From contig MPNN01000002.1 of the NCBI GenBank assembly GCA_002239045.1, forward strand, positions 186,001-250,000: a stretch of DNA of 64,000 nucleotides, written 5' to 3'. The notes below the pieces were generated by a model. It was not told the DNA's origin. It searched no databases and worked only from the letters and a program-made list of their open reading frames with translations. Below are positions 1-8,011 of this stretch, one piece after another. Position 1 is the stretch's first letter. Every line of letters starts with the position of its first letter. This DNA comes from SAR202 cluster bacterium bin127. GTDB taxonomy: Bacteria; Chloroflexota; Dehalococcoidia; Lucifugimonadales; Lucifugimonadaceae. Made by a program: the position numbers and the translations under genes.

Positions 1-60
1 GCGTTGGCCGATGAAGTAAGCCACCTCCTCGAACGCCTCAACAACATCAAAAACCCATGA
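1..60 (+). CDS. C-terminal end of a probable DUF499 ATPase (cut by window edge)
   Basis: An open frame enters from the left edge and stops with TGA at 58-60, reading ALADEVSHLLERLNNIKNP. By itself it is too short to identify. The following short frame (57-197) resembles the extreme C-terminus of DUF499 proteins, and the genes downstream include a DUF1156 methyltransferase, the usual partner of DUF499 in predicted anti-phage clusters. I therefore infer that this is the 3' part of a DUF499 gene whose last 45 residues now lie in another frame. The rest of the gene is outside the window. Confidence 0.35.
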   Translation, partial: ALADEVSHLLERLNNIKNP

Positions 61-197
61 CCACCGTCAATCAGGTCACCATCACCGTCTCCGCATCCAA
101 AGAAGGTGGATTCTCTCAAAACACCCTACGCGCCCTCCGCGAAAACGGCGAAGCTCTACAACTCGTGCTCCAGATCGATGAGTTGGGGAGTGGATGA
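57..197 (+). CDS. Short frame resembling the DUF499 C-terminal tail
   Basis: A 46-residue frame starts at ATG 57, overlapping the upstream TGA as ATGA. It reads NQVTITVSASKEGGF, then a segment of the form TLRALRENGEALQL. DUF499 proteins end in a beta strand, a 'pdGf' turn and a helix-strand of the type TENARTLKF, which this matches in pattern. It could be a separate, translationally coupled small protein, or the tail of the upstream gene after a frameshift (natural or assembly error). I favour the frameshift, because the segment looks like the end of a domain rather than a stand-alone protein. The similarity is from memory, not from an alignment. Confidence 0.35.
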   Translation: MTTVNQVTITVSASKEGGFSQNTLRALRENGEALQLVLQIDELGSG

Positions 198-211
198 AGT
201 CTGCAGCGAAT

Positions 212-240
212 TTCAACCGAAAATCTAAACCTGATAGAAT
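212..240 (+). promoter_or_regulatory. Candidate sigma-70 promoter for the toxin-antitoxin pair
   Basis: TTCAAC (212-217) and TAGAAT (235-240) are 17 nt apart, and the -10 is preceded by TGA, close to an extended -10. It lies 30 nt upstream of the antitoxin ATG at 270. The -35 is weak, so this is a plausible but unproven promoter. Confidence 0.35.
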
Positions 241-269
241 CTCCGTGTAGCGTCATAGGCAACTCATTT

Positions 270-521
270 ATGGCAGAAAGCCGATTCACAGCCACTTACT
301 CGAACGGGGTATTCAAACCCACCATCCCGCTTGACATCGAAGATGGCTCAACGGTCGTTCTATCCGTTGCCGATCCCCCAACTTCAGACCAGAACGCCGA
401 CTTATTCAAAGCCAGCGCCGGTAGTTGGGCAGACCTCGTCGACGGAGAAAAGCTCATTGATGAGATTCGCGAGCTCCGCATCGCGAACTCGCGACACGAG
501 CCCTTCGCCGAAGTGTCTTGA
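270..521 (+). CDS. DUF104 (AF2212/PG0164-like) antitoxin
   Basis: This 83-residue protein begins with the typical DUF104 strand pattern, FTATYSNGVFKPTIPLDIEDG, followed by a hydrophobic strand (STVVLSV) and a charged, probably disordered C-terminal half. DUF104 proteins are antitoxins paired with PIN-domain ribonucleases; the N-terminal beta part usually binds DNA and autoregulates the operon, and the tail wraps the toxin. The stop TGA (519-521) overlaps the TTG start of the downstream PIN gene, so the pair is probably translationally coupled. The module sits between the DUF499 remnant and the DUF1156 methyltransferase, inside what should be one defence operon. Confidence 0.75.
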   Translation: MAESRFTATYSNGVFKPTIPLDIEDGSTVVLSVADPPTSDQNADLFKASAGSWADLVDGEKLIDEIRELRIANSRHEPFAEVS

Positions 522-910
522 ACTACCTCGTCGATTCCGACTGGGCTATCCACTACCTCCGAGGCGCGCAACCCGTTATCGATCGGTTGCAACCACTGAC
601 ACACGAGGGCGTCGGCATCAGTATCATCTCTCTGGCAGAACTCTACCACGGCGTATTCCGCTCGCGAAACCCCCAACGCGCCGAGGAGAATCTAAACGGA
701 TTCTTGAGCCAACTCACCGTTGTCGGATTGAACCACGAGGTCTGCAAACTCTTTGGACAAGAGCGAGCCAAGTTGCAACTCCGGCGAATCCGAGTCCCTG
801 ACTTCGACCTCATGATCGGATGCACTGCTGTCTATCATGACCTCACCCTATTGACCAACAACCGCAGAGACTTCGAGAACATTGAAGCCATCAACATCGA
901 AACCATCTGA
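518..910 (+). CDS. VapC-like PIN-domain ribonuclease toxin
   Basis: This is a 130-residue PIN protein, the normal VapC length. The start is TTG at 518, overlapping the antitoxin stop; no ATG gives the conserved N-terminus. The metal-binding acidic residues are visible: D6 in NYLVDSD, E41 in SLAELYHGVF, and D95/D97 in VPDFDLMIG. PIN toxins are Mg-dependent endoribonucleases, most cutting tRNA or rRNA when the antitoxin is degraded. The gene ends one base before the ATG of the DUF1156 methyltransferase (912), so all three are likely co-transcribed. The target RNA cannot be told from sequence. Confidence 0.85.
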   Translation: MNYLVDSDWAIHYLRGAQPVIDRLQPLTHEGVGISIISLAELYHGVFRSRNPQRAEENLNGFLSQLTVVGLNHEVCKLFGQERAKLQLRRIRVPDFDLMIGCTAVYHDLTLLTNNRRDFENIEAINIETI

Positions 911-911
911 C

Positions 912-3698
912 ATGCCCACCACCACACAAACCCCTTACCGCAAAAAACTCATCGAAGTCGATCTGCCACTAGACGCTATCAATCGAGAATCTGCCCGAGA
1001 AAAGACGGCTTCCGCTCGCAAGGGGCACCCTTCGACATTGCATCGTTGGTGGGCACGGAGACCTTTAGTTGCTTGCCGCGCAATTGCGTTCGCGACAATC
1101 GTGGATGATCCGGGAGAGTGGCCGGAATTATTCGAATCCGTCGAAGCACGAACTATCGAACGAGAACGCCTCCATGATTTAATCTCGCGGCTAGTAGATG
1201 TAGACACAGGCGCAAACGAAGATGTGTTGAACGAAGCAATTTACGAAATGGCCGTATCACTAGCGCGCTCCAATAATGACGATAAGCCACTCAGTTTAAA
1301 GTCAGCTCGTGCTTATGTCCGCGACAACGCCCCGACTGTATACGATCCATTTTGTGGTGGCGGATCAATTCCATTAGAATCTCAACGTCTAGGAATCAAC
1401 ACGATAGCAACTGATTTAAACCCTGTGGCAGTTTTGATATCTAAGGCAATGTTGGATTTTCCACATTCAACCACATTGTCTCCCCCTATTAATCAACATT
1501 CCACCAAGATCAAAACTAAATGGCGGCGAAATGCAGGGCTAGCCGAAGATATCCGCCATTATGGTAGCGCAGTGCGCAAGATAATGGTAGAGAAGGTAGG
1601 CCATTTGTACCCGAAAACTCAAATTGATAACCATAACCAAGCGATCACTACGTTTTGGATCTGGTTTAGGACAATGCGATGTCCTAATCCAGCGTGCGGT
1701 GTCGACATGCCAATTACAAAATCATTCCAATTGTCCGCCAAAAAGTCGAACGAGAAGTGGGTTTTACCGTTGTTCGATTCTGAACATAAGAGAATTTCGT
1801 ATCGGATACAGAGTGATGATGGGAACGTGCCCGTCAATGGCACGATAAACCGCACGAGCGCAAGTTGCGTTGTTTGCTCGACCTCGTTGCCGATTGGTGA
1901 GGTAAGGAAGGCTGGAATTTCAGGAAGATTCGGTGAAACGCTCATCGCCACTGTTGCCAAGAGTGGTAAAAGTGTTTACTTCCGCGAGCCAGATGCTGAA
2001 CATTACGCTGCTATGGAACTCGCCGAACCATCTTCTCTCATCTCCGGCAAGTTGCCGGACCGTGCAGTCGGTTTGAGAACTCATCTCTACGGCTTCACCA
2101 ATTGGAAGGATCACTTCAATCGAAGGCAAACGACGTATCTTACGAAGCTGGTCGAAACAATCCGTCAACTAGCTGAGGAAGATTCATCTGAACTAAGCAA
2201 TGACCATATGTACAGAAGCGTGATCAAAACATATTTGACTCTGACACTTGGTCGAATGGTTGATCATTCCTCTTCTTTCAATCGTTGGGACAATAAAATA
2301 TACCGATCCGTTCCGGTATTCTCTCGTCAAAGCCTGTCGATGATATGGGATTATGCCGAGATCAACCCGTTTGGTCAGAATGCAAAAGATTGGAGTAGTC
2401 AGGTCGACTGGATTGCTGATGTTGTCGAGAGGTTGCCAGATAATGTTACGCCAAGTATTGTGAAGCAGGGCAATGCAGCAGAGAATCACAACGTCAAAAA
2501 TGTCATATACATAACAGATCCTCCATACTATGACAACATCTTGTATTCCGAATCTTCCGACTTCTTTTATGTGTGGCATCGATCCGTTTTGAAAGATACA
2601 TTTTCAGAATTATATGGAGGAATGTTGACACCTAAATTTGATGAGCTAGTTTCAAACAGGTTTCTCCACGATGACGCTCCAGGCTACTTCGAATCTCGCA
2701 TGCGGCAGGCACTAACTGAATTCCGCGAGACATGTCACGAAGGATTTCCGTCTTCCATAATCTACGGATATAAGCAACAGACTACCGATGAGCAGGGATC
2801 CGCGTCCACAGGATGGGAAAGGATGCTCAACGCTGCAATCGGTGCTGGATTCATGGTCACAGGGACGTGGCCTATTAGGTCTGAAAACCCCGCCCGTCCT
2901 CGTGCAAATCGGTCTAACGCCCTCGCGACATCAGTGACTATCGTTTTACGCCCCAGACCGGAAACTTCGCGAGTAGCGACTAGACATGAGTTCTTAGAAG
3001 ACTTGAACGCCCAGCTCACGACCGCTCTGGATAGACTTACTCGCGACGGTCACATCGCACCAGCGGATATGCCTCAAGCTGCGATAGGTCCCGGGATGGA
3101 AATCTATTCAAAATTCAGTCGCGTCGAGACGATTTCAGGTGAGCCGGTTTCTGTCCGCGACGCACTACAACAAATCAATCGCGTCATAGGTGAATATTTC
3201 GATCGTGAGGAAGGTGAACTCGATGTCACAAGCCGTTTCTGCGTCGATTGGCTGAAGACGCACGGTCACAACGAAGCCTCATACGGTGATGCCGAAAATA
3301 TCGCCCGCGCCAAAAATCTCTCCGTCTCCGACATTACCAACATCCACCAACTCGCCGACAACGAACCACGCGGGATCATCCAACTCCACCCCATCTCCGA
3401 ATACCACCCTGACCGCAAGTACCCCATGACCGATATCACTGCGTGGGAAGGATGCATGAGGATGGCATACCACCTCGACACCAGCAACGAAGATGGTGAA
3501 GGCGTTGAAGGCTGCGGCAAAATAGGCAGACTTATGGCCGGAAACATCGACTCGATCGAACGCCTCGCCCGCATCCTCTACAACCACTACGACAACCTGA
3601 ACCAACCCCGCGACGCCTACATCTACAACCAACTGGTGTCCGAGTGGCAGAACATTCTCGACGAAGTGCAACGCCCAGACAGGCGAACGCTGGTCTAA
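912..3698 (+). CDS. DUF1156 adenine-type DNA methyltransferase (defence-associated)
   Basis: The protein is 928 residues from ATG 912; an upstream TTG at 882 would only add a tail overlapping the toxin gene. The N-terminal DUF1156 segment is clear (KKLIEVDLPLDAIN, HPSTLHRWWARRPL). Methyltransferase motif I is YDPFCGGGSIPLE at about residue 144, and motif IV is DPPYYDN at about 536. A zinc-ribbon insert lies between them, with RCPNPACG near 256 and CVVC near 319. In known clusters DUF1156 proteins travel with DUF499 ATPases and helicases and are thought to modify host DNA in an anti-phage system; the exact base modified is not established here. Codon use is less GC-rich in the middle than in the neighbouring metabolic genes, which fits a transferred gene. 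A GIY-YIG nuclease follows 12 nt downstream. Confidence 0.85.
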   Translation: MPTTTQTPYRKKLIEVDLPLDAINRESAREKTASARKGHPSTLHRWWARRPLVACRAIAFATIVDDPGEWPELFESVEARTIERERLHDLISRLVDVDTGANEDVLNEAIYEMAVSLARSNNDDKPLSLKSARAYVRDNAPTVYDPFCGGGSIPLESQRLGINTIATDLNPVAVLISKAMLDFPHSTTLSPPINQHSTKIKTKWRRNAGLAEDIRHYGSAVRKIMVEKVGHLYPKTQIDNHNQAITTFWIWFRTMRCPNPACGVDMPITKSFQLSAKKSNEKWVLPLFDSEHKRISYRIQSDDGNVPVNGTINRTSASCVVCSTSLPIGEVRKAGISGRFGETLIATVAKSGKSVYFREPDAEHYAAMELAEPSSLISGKLPDRAVGLRTHLYGFTNWKDHFNRRQTTYLTKLVETIRQLAEEDSSELSNDHMYRSVIKTYLTLTLGRMVDHSSSFNRWDNKIYRSVPVFSRQSLSMIWDYAEINPFGQNAKDWSSQVDWIADVVERLPDNVTPSIVKQGNAAENHNVKNVIYITDPPYYDNILYSESSDFFYVWHRSVLKDTFSELYGGMLTPKFDELVSNRFLHDDAPGYFESRMRQALTEFRETCHEGFPSSIIYGYKQQTTDEQGSASTGWERMLNAAIGAGFMVTGTWPIRSENPARPRANRSNALATSVTIVLRPRPETSRVATRHEFLEDLNAQLTTALDRLTRDGHIAPADMPQAAIGPGMEIYSKFSRVETISGEPVSVRDALQQINRVIGEYFDREEGELDVTSRFCVDWLKTHGHNEASYGDAENIARAKNLSVSDITNIHQLADNEPRGIIQLHPISEYHPDRKYPMTDITAWEGCMRMAYHLDTSNEDGEGVEGCGKIGRLMAGNIDSIERLARILYNHYDNLNQPRDAYIYNQLVSEWQNILDEVQRPDRRTLV

Positions 3699-3710
3699 CG
3701 ACCGCCCACG

Positions 3711-4166
3711 ATGGAACCCAACCCCACCCCGTTCGCGCTCCTGCTACAACTCCAGCGCAATCCACGCCCCTTCACCCGCGCCGAAGTCCAACAACTACCA
3801 CGCGACCGACAAGGCGTCTACGCCATCTGGGAACCGCCTGAATACGGCGAGTCATCCGACACCTGCACCTACGTCGGAATGTCCACAACCTGCATTCGAC
3901 GCCGTCTCCTAGACCACATCAACGACGAGACCAACCCCGAACTCCGTTACCACCTCCAAGACTTCCGCGACCACCTAACCTTCACCGTAGTCTTCACCAC
4001 CGGCGACACCCAAACCCGAGCCCTAGAACGCCACGCCATCAACACCTGGCAACCCCCAACAAACCGCCGTTACCCCATAACGTTCCTCATCCCCCCAACC
4101 CCGCCGACACCTCCACGATCGCCTCCTCCACCGCATCACAAAGATCGTCCAACTCCTGCGCGGTGA
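3711..4166 (+). CDS. GIY-YIG family nuclease
   Basis: This 151-residue protein contains the GIY-YIG core: GVYAIWEP (GIY), YVGMS (YIG), then RRRLLDHIN and a late ALERHAINTWQPP with the catalytic-type glutamate. The family cuts one DNA strand and occurs in UvrC, homing endonucleases and some restriction enzymes. The gene starts 12 nt after the DUF1156 stop on the same strand, so it is probably part of the defence operon. The last ~30 residues are proline-rich and low in complexity. They overlap, tail to tail, the 3' end of the class III aminotransferase by 80 bp, so the true protein may be shorter in function than in length. A restriction or repair role is inferred. Confidence 0.7.
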   Translation: MEPNPTPFALLLQLQRNPRPFTRAEVQQLPRDRQGVYAIWEPPEYGESSDTCTYVGMSTTCIRRRLLDHINDETNPELRYHLQDFRDHLTFTVVFTTGDTQTRALERHAINTWQPPTNRRYPITFLIPPTPPTPPRSPPPPHHKDRPTPAR

Positions 4167-5469
4167 TCGACAGCGGCGGCGAGATAGGCAGGATGTAGCC
4201 GCCAACGCGTATCCAAACCCCGCGGCGTTTGAGTGCGTCGGTGAAGCGTCCGCCGATGCCTACTTCGGGCGCGAACGAACGTTTGGTTGCGCGGTCGGCC
4301 ACAAGCTCCATACCTTGCACCAAACCCATGCCCCTAGCATCTCCGATGATCTCGTGCCGTTCCATCATGTCGGCCAATCGGGCCGCGAGTTGAGCACCCC
4401 GCTCACGAGCGTTCTGCACCAAATTCTCCCGCTTGATGATCTCGAGGTTTTTGAGACCCGCAGCCACGCCGCCAGGATGCGCGGAGTAGGTGTACATGTG
4501 GCTCCAAGTCTTCTCCGGTCCGCCGGCGAAGGCGTCGCCGATGCGGCGGTCGGCGATGCAGCCGCCGAGGGGGAAGTAGCCGCTGGTGATGCCCTTCGCA
4601 AACGAGATGATGTCTGGCTGCGTATTCACCACCTCAGCGCCGAACCATTCGCCGAGACGTCCGAAACCCGTGATGACCTCGTCGAAGATGAGGATGACGC
4701 CGTAGCGGTCGCAGATCTCGCGCACCATGGGCCAGTAGTTCTCCGGCGGCACGACACCGCCTTGCGGCTGCGTAACCGGCTCACCAATCACCGCCGATAT
4801 CGAGTCGGGCCCCTCGCTGATAATCGCCTTCTCGATGGCGAGCGCGGCAAGCTCTCCGCACTGCTCGGGCGTCTTCGAATTGAATTCGCAGCGATAGAAG
4901 TGCGGAGCCGGAACATGCACCGCGCTCGAAGGCTTTGGTTGGTAGTCGGTGCGTGGAAATCCGGGGTGCTCGCCCAGCCACATCGTCCCGTACGTCGCAC
5001 CGTGATACGACCCGCGGCGCGAGATCACCTTGTAGCGACCCTTTTCGCCCATCCGCATGTGGTAGGCCTGAGCCAGCTTCAACGCCGATTCGTTCGCCTC
5101 GGAACCGCCCTGACAGAAAAACGTCCTCGACAGATTCCCCGGCGTCAGGTTCGCGATCTCGGTCGCCAACTCAACCGCCGCCGGCGTGACGCTCGCATAC
5201 ACGTTGGCGCTCAGATTAGAGATCTGCTCATAGATCGCCTTGGCTATCTCCTCGCGACCGTGCCCTGTGTTGCGGAAATACATCCCCGAGATGCCATCGA
5301 TGTAGCGATTGCCGTCCACGTCCCACACATAGATGCCCTCGCCGCGTTCGACGATCATCGGGCCGCCTTCCTCGCCGAGCATGGCGTGGTTGTTCATGCC
5401 GATGAATACGTGGTCGAGAGCAGCTTGTCGGAGTTCAGACGAGCTCCGGTAGGCGGTTGCGGATTGCAT
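4087..5469 (-). CDS. Class III (omega) pyridoxal-phosphate aminotransferase
   Basis: The 460-residue length is typical for beta-alanine/omega-amino acid:pyruvate aminotransferases. Visible signatures are GGSEANESALKLA (phosphate-binding cup), SYHGATYGTMWLG, IFDEVITGFGRLG (Asp that binds the pyridine nitrogen) and SFAKGITSGYFPLGG, whose lysine forms the Schiff base. The reaction is transfer of an amino group from an omega-amino acid or amine to pyruvate or a keto acid, in the cytoplasm; the substrate cannot be assigned. The N-terminus (residues 25-50) has the family's NNHAMLGEEGG and VWDVDGNRYIDGISG stretches, so the start at 5469 is well supported. It faces the nuclease gene tail to tail and is divergent from a small membrane protein gene. 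Confidence 0.9.
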   Translation of the reverse strand: MQSATAYRSSSELRQAALDHVFIGMNNHAMLGEEGGPMIVERGEGIYVWDVDGNRYIDGISGMYFRNTGHGREEIAKAIYEQISNLSANVYASVTPAAVELATEIANLTPGNLSRTFFCQGGSEANESALKLAQAYHMRMGEKGRYKVISRRGSYHGATYGTMWLGEHPGFPRTDYQPKPSSAVHVPAPHFYRCEFNSKTPEQCGELAALAIEKAIISEGPDSISAVIGEPVTQPQGGVVPPENYWPMVREICDRYGVILIFDEVITGFGRLGEWFGAEVVNTQPDIISFAKGITSGYFPLGGCIADRRIGDAFAGGPEKTWSHMYTYSAHPGGVAAGLKNLEIIKRENLVQNARERGAQLAARLADMMERHEIIGDARGMGLVQGMELVADRATKRSFAPEVGIGGRFTDALKRRGVWIRVGGYILPISPPLSITAQELDDLCDAVEEAIVEVSAGLGG

Positions 5470-5536
5470 GTTCGTGGTCTCTACGGTGTGACTAAAAAGG
5501 ATGAATCCGACTCTATCGCATCTACAATCTCAAGCC

Positions 5537-5782
5537 ATGAAACGTTACGCAAAGATCGGCGCGTTGATCGGCTTTCTAGCCGGTATCGTCGTGTTCGTCG
5601 GCTACGTCGCAACCTCGTGGTGGGTCTGCTCCACCTTGCTCGACTGTCCCGGCCACTGGCTGCCCTACCTCGTCATCTTCGCCATCGGCCTGACTTTTTT
5701 CACCGCGGCCGGCGCAATCGCCGCCGCCTTTCTGCGCGGCCTGTACGAGATGTTTCGGATTGATGGGGGACCCTCAACCTAG
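5537..5782 (+). CDS. Small two-helix membrane protein, unknown
   Basis: I chose ATG 5537 (MKRYAKIGALIGF) because the upstream in-frame part is hydrophilic and would run back into the aminotransferase promoter region. The 81-residue product has two predicted transmembrane helices: about residues 6-25 (IGALIGFLAGIVVFVGYVA) and 40-65 (WLPYLVIFAIGLTFFTAAGAIAAAF). They are separated by a short loop with two cysteines (WWVCSTLLDC). No family is recognised. It lies divergent from the aminotransferase and upstream of palindromic repeats that separate it from the lipoamide dehydrogenase gene. Confidence 0.5.
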   Translation: MKRYAKIGALIGFLAGIVVFVGYVATSWWVCSTLLDCPGHWLPYLVIFAIGLTFFTAAGAIAAAFLRGLYEMFRIDGGPST

Positions 5783-5893
5783 CCCTCTCCCGCCGAGCGA
5801 ATGGACGGGCCCTCACCCTAGACCTCTCCCAGAAGGAGAGGGGATGGATGGGCCCTCACCCTCACCCTCACCCTCTCCCAGAAGGAGAGGGGA
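5771..5893. repeat. Palindromic CCTCTCC repeat, two to three copies
   Basis: Two near-identical units carry CCCTCACCCT followed by a hairpin with CCTCTCC and GGAGAGG arms. The arms are at 5823-5829/5835-5841 and 5872-5878/5884-5890. A decayed third unit starts at about 5771. CCCTCACCCTCACCCT shows an extra 6-nt tandem expansion in the second unit. The same element recurs at 16353-16393 and, degraded, at 31587-31616, so it is a dispersed intergenic repeat family of this genome. It may also act as a transcription terminator or mRNA stabiliser after the small membrane protein gene. Confidence 0.8.
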
Positions 5894-5956
5894 TCATTGT
5901 TTATAGACTCAAAACTTGTGCTTGTCCAACGTGTTTCGTGTTGAGAGAAAACCCAA

Positions 5957-7381
5957 ATGTCCAACTCTCCTACCGTCTTTGATTTAGTCGTAATCGGCGC
6001 CGGCCCCGGGGGTTATCACGCCGCCATCCGAGCCGCCCAACTCGGACTTAGCGTCGCCATTGTCGAGAAGGACGACGGCACTGGCATCGGCGGATTGGGC
6101 GGCGTCTGCCTGAACTGGGGATGCATCCCTTCAAAATCGCTCCTCAAGAACGCCGAACTCGTCAACGAGATGAAGCACGCCAGCGATTGGGGCATCGAAT
6201 TCGACAACGTCCGCTTCGACATGTCGAAGGCCGTCGACCGCTCCCGCCGGGTCTCCAACACACTCACCCGCGGCATCGGCTACCTGATGCGGAAGAACAA
6301 CATCACCGTCATCAACGGCACCGGCCGATTGATGTCGTCCTCCCGCGTACAGATCGACGGCGACGAGTGGGTGACCGCCCAGAACATCATCATCGCCACC
6401 GGCGCGCGCGCCCGTTCGCTCCCCGGCCTCGAAATCGACGGCGAATCGATCATCACATCCCGCGAAGCCCTCGAGCTGAGGGAGCAACCCAAGGTGATCG
6501 CCATCGTCGGCGCTTCCGCCATCGGCTGCGAATTCGCCTACTACTTCAACGCATACGGCGTCGAAGTCATGCTCTTCGAACTGCTCCCGCGCATCGTCCC
6601 GAAAGAAGACGAAGAGGTCTCCGCCGAACTTGAGCGTCAGTTCAAGCGACAAGGCATCAAGATCAACGCCGGCTCCATGGTCAAGGGCGTCGAAAAGAAC
6701 GACGACGGCTCCGTCACCCTCAGCTACACGGTCGGCGCAGAAGGCGAAACCCAGACTTTCACCTGCGACAAAGTCCTCCTAGGCGTCGGTGTCCAACCCA
6801 ACTCCGACGATGTCGGTCTGACGAACGTCGGCGTCGAGACTTACGGCCCCGGCTTCATCGAAGTCGACGGGCACATGCGCACCAACGTCACCGGCGTCTA
6901 CGGCGTTGGCGACGTCACCGGCAAACTTCCGCTCGCGCACGTCGCGTTCGACCAAGGCATCGTCGCCGCCGAGACCATCGCCGGCCACGACCCGGAGCCG
7001 ATCGAGGACTACCTCGCCATGCCGCGCTGCACCTACTGCCATCCGCAGATCGCATCGCTCGGCATCACGGAAGGCGAAGCCAAGGATCAAGGACTCGACT
7101 ACAGCGTTGGCAAAGTTCCATTCCAAGTCGCCGGAAAATCTGTAGCTGTCGGCGACCCCAGCGGTTTCGCCAAAATCATCGTCGACAACGAGACCGGCGA
7201 AGTCGTCGGAGCCCACATCATCGGCAGCGAAGCCACCGAACTCATCGCCGAAGTCGGCATGTTGCGATACCTAGAAGGCACCAGCGAAGAACTTCACCGC
7301 GTCACGCACTCACACCCGACCATGTCAGAAGTAGTAAAAGAAGCCGCCGCCGCCGTAACGGGCGAAGCAATCCACTTCTAG
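5957..7381 (+). CDS. lpdA: Dihydrolipoyl dehydrogenase (E3)
   Basis: This 474-residue flavoprotein has the usual E3 length. The FAD-binding site is VVIGAGPGGYHAAIRAAQLG near the N-terminus. The redox disulfide is C51/C56 in GGVCLNWGCIPSKSLL. The NAD site is IVGASAIGCEFAYYFNAYG, GVYGVGDVTG is the second FAD contact, and the catalytic His-Glu pair is H453/E458 in THSHPTMSE. It reoxidises dihydrolipoamide of the pyruvate, 2-oxoglutarate, branched-chain or glycine cleavage complexes, passing electrons to NAD+. No E1, E2 or glycine cleavage gene is adjacent, so it is a stand-alone gene that may serve several complexes. Within the family it resembles the glutathione-reductase-like E3 form, not mercuric reductase, because the C-terminal cysteine pair of MerA is absent. 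Confidence 0.92.
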   Translation: MSNSPTVFDLVVIGAGPGGYHAAIRAAQLGLSVAIVEKDDGTGIGGLGGVCLNWGCIPSKSLLKNAELVNEMKHASDWGIEFDNVRFDMSKAVDRSRRVSNTLTRGIGYLMRKNNITVINGTGRLMSSSRVQIDGDEWVTAQNIIIATGARARSLPGLEIDGESIITSREALELREQPKVIAIVGASAIGCEFAYYFNAYGVEVMLFELLPRIVPKEDEEVSAELERQFKRQGIKINAGSMVKGVEKNDDGSVTLSYTVGAEGETQTFTCDKVLLGVGVQPNSDDVGLTNVGVETYGPGFIEVDGHMRTNVTGVYGVGDVTGKLPLAHVAFDQGIVAAETIAGHDPEPIEDYLAMPRCTYCHPQIASLGITEGEAKDQGLDYSVGKVPFQVAGKSVAVGDPSGFAKIIVDNETGEVVGAHIIGSEATELIAEVGMLRYLEGTSEELHRVTHSHPTMSEVVKEAAAAVTGEAIHF

Positions 7382-7421
7382 TCGCGTTACAGGACCAACC
7401 TTCCGTCGGGCGATAAATCGC

Positions 7422-7868
7422 TCAATTCGATTCGTCGGTCGATGAGTCGTTACCGTTCTTCGTCACCTTCGCCAAAGTGTCGCGAACACCCGCCTCGTAG
7501 GCCTCCGACTTGATTCGGTCAAGCTCCTTTCGAACCTGAGCGCGCCCCTCTTCTCGAAGTCGCTCCTCTTTTTCCTCAAGGCGAAGAGCCATTCCACGAG
7601 AGAAAATCATTGCGAACCTCCATGTTTCGATCAACACCAGCGCCAGCGTTGGTGCAATGCCAACCCCAATTAACGATACACCCGTAATGATATCTGAAGC
7701 GACATCGTGCGGAGCCGCGCTGCGTTTTAGATTTAACCATACCAAGACAGCGGAACCACATCCGTAGATGAGTGCATATACAACGAAGAACTTGAACAGG
7801 TCGACGTTTGACACCGTCCAGATCGATGAACGGGATTCTTCGGTATTTCTGTATTCTTTGGTTGTCAT
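7422..7868 (-). CDS. Membrane protein with two helices and a charged coiled-coil tail
   Basis: This 148-residue protein has a polar N-terminus, helices at about 23-45 (FKFFVVYALIYGCGSAVLVWL) and 59-82 (DIITGVSLIGVGIAPTLALVL), then a strongly charged stretch at about 92-125 that looks like a coiled coil (RLEEKEERLREEGRAQVRKELD). The architecture matches the gene at 22220-22612, which has two helices and then a REEKERIRSELEARG coil, although sequence identity is low. No family is recognised. It lies tail to tail with lpdA and has no obvious operon partner. Its GC content is slightly lower than its neighbours. Confidence 0.55.
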   Translation of the reverse strand: MTTKEYRNTEESRSSIWTVSNVDLFKFFVVYALIYGCGSAVLVWLNLKRSAAPHDVASDIITGVSLIGVGIAPTLALVLIETWRFAMIFSRGMALRLEEKEERLREEGRAQVRKELDRIKSEAYEAGVRDTLAKVTKNGNDSSTDESN

Positions 7869-8011
7869 CTCGGCTAACTGTTCATTGCACTAATGTAGTA
7901 GATTAACCAAGCATGTGGTGTTCGTTGCACCTCGGTGGCGAAAAATCGGAAGGCGGTGGTGGCGATGTATAGTTGCATTGCTGATTTCAAACTAGGAAGG
8001 CGGACAGTAAA

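Noticed and set aside
4315-5763. 482-residue plus-strand frame
   Set aside because: It is the antisense of the class III aminotransferase and of the start of the next gene; composition is Arg/His/Leu-rich and it has no family features.
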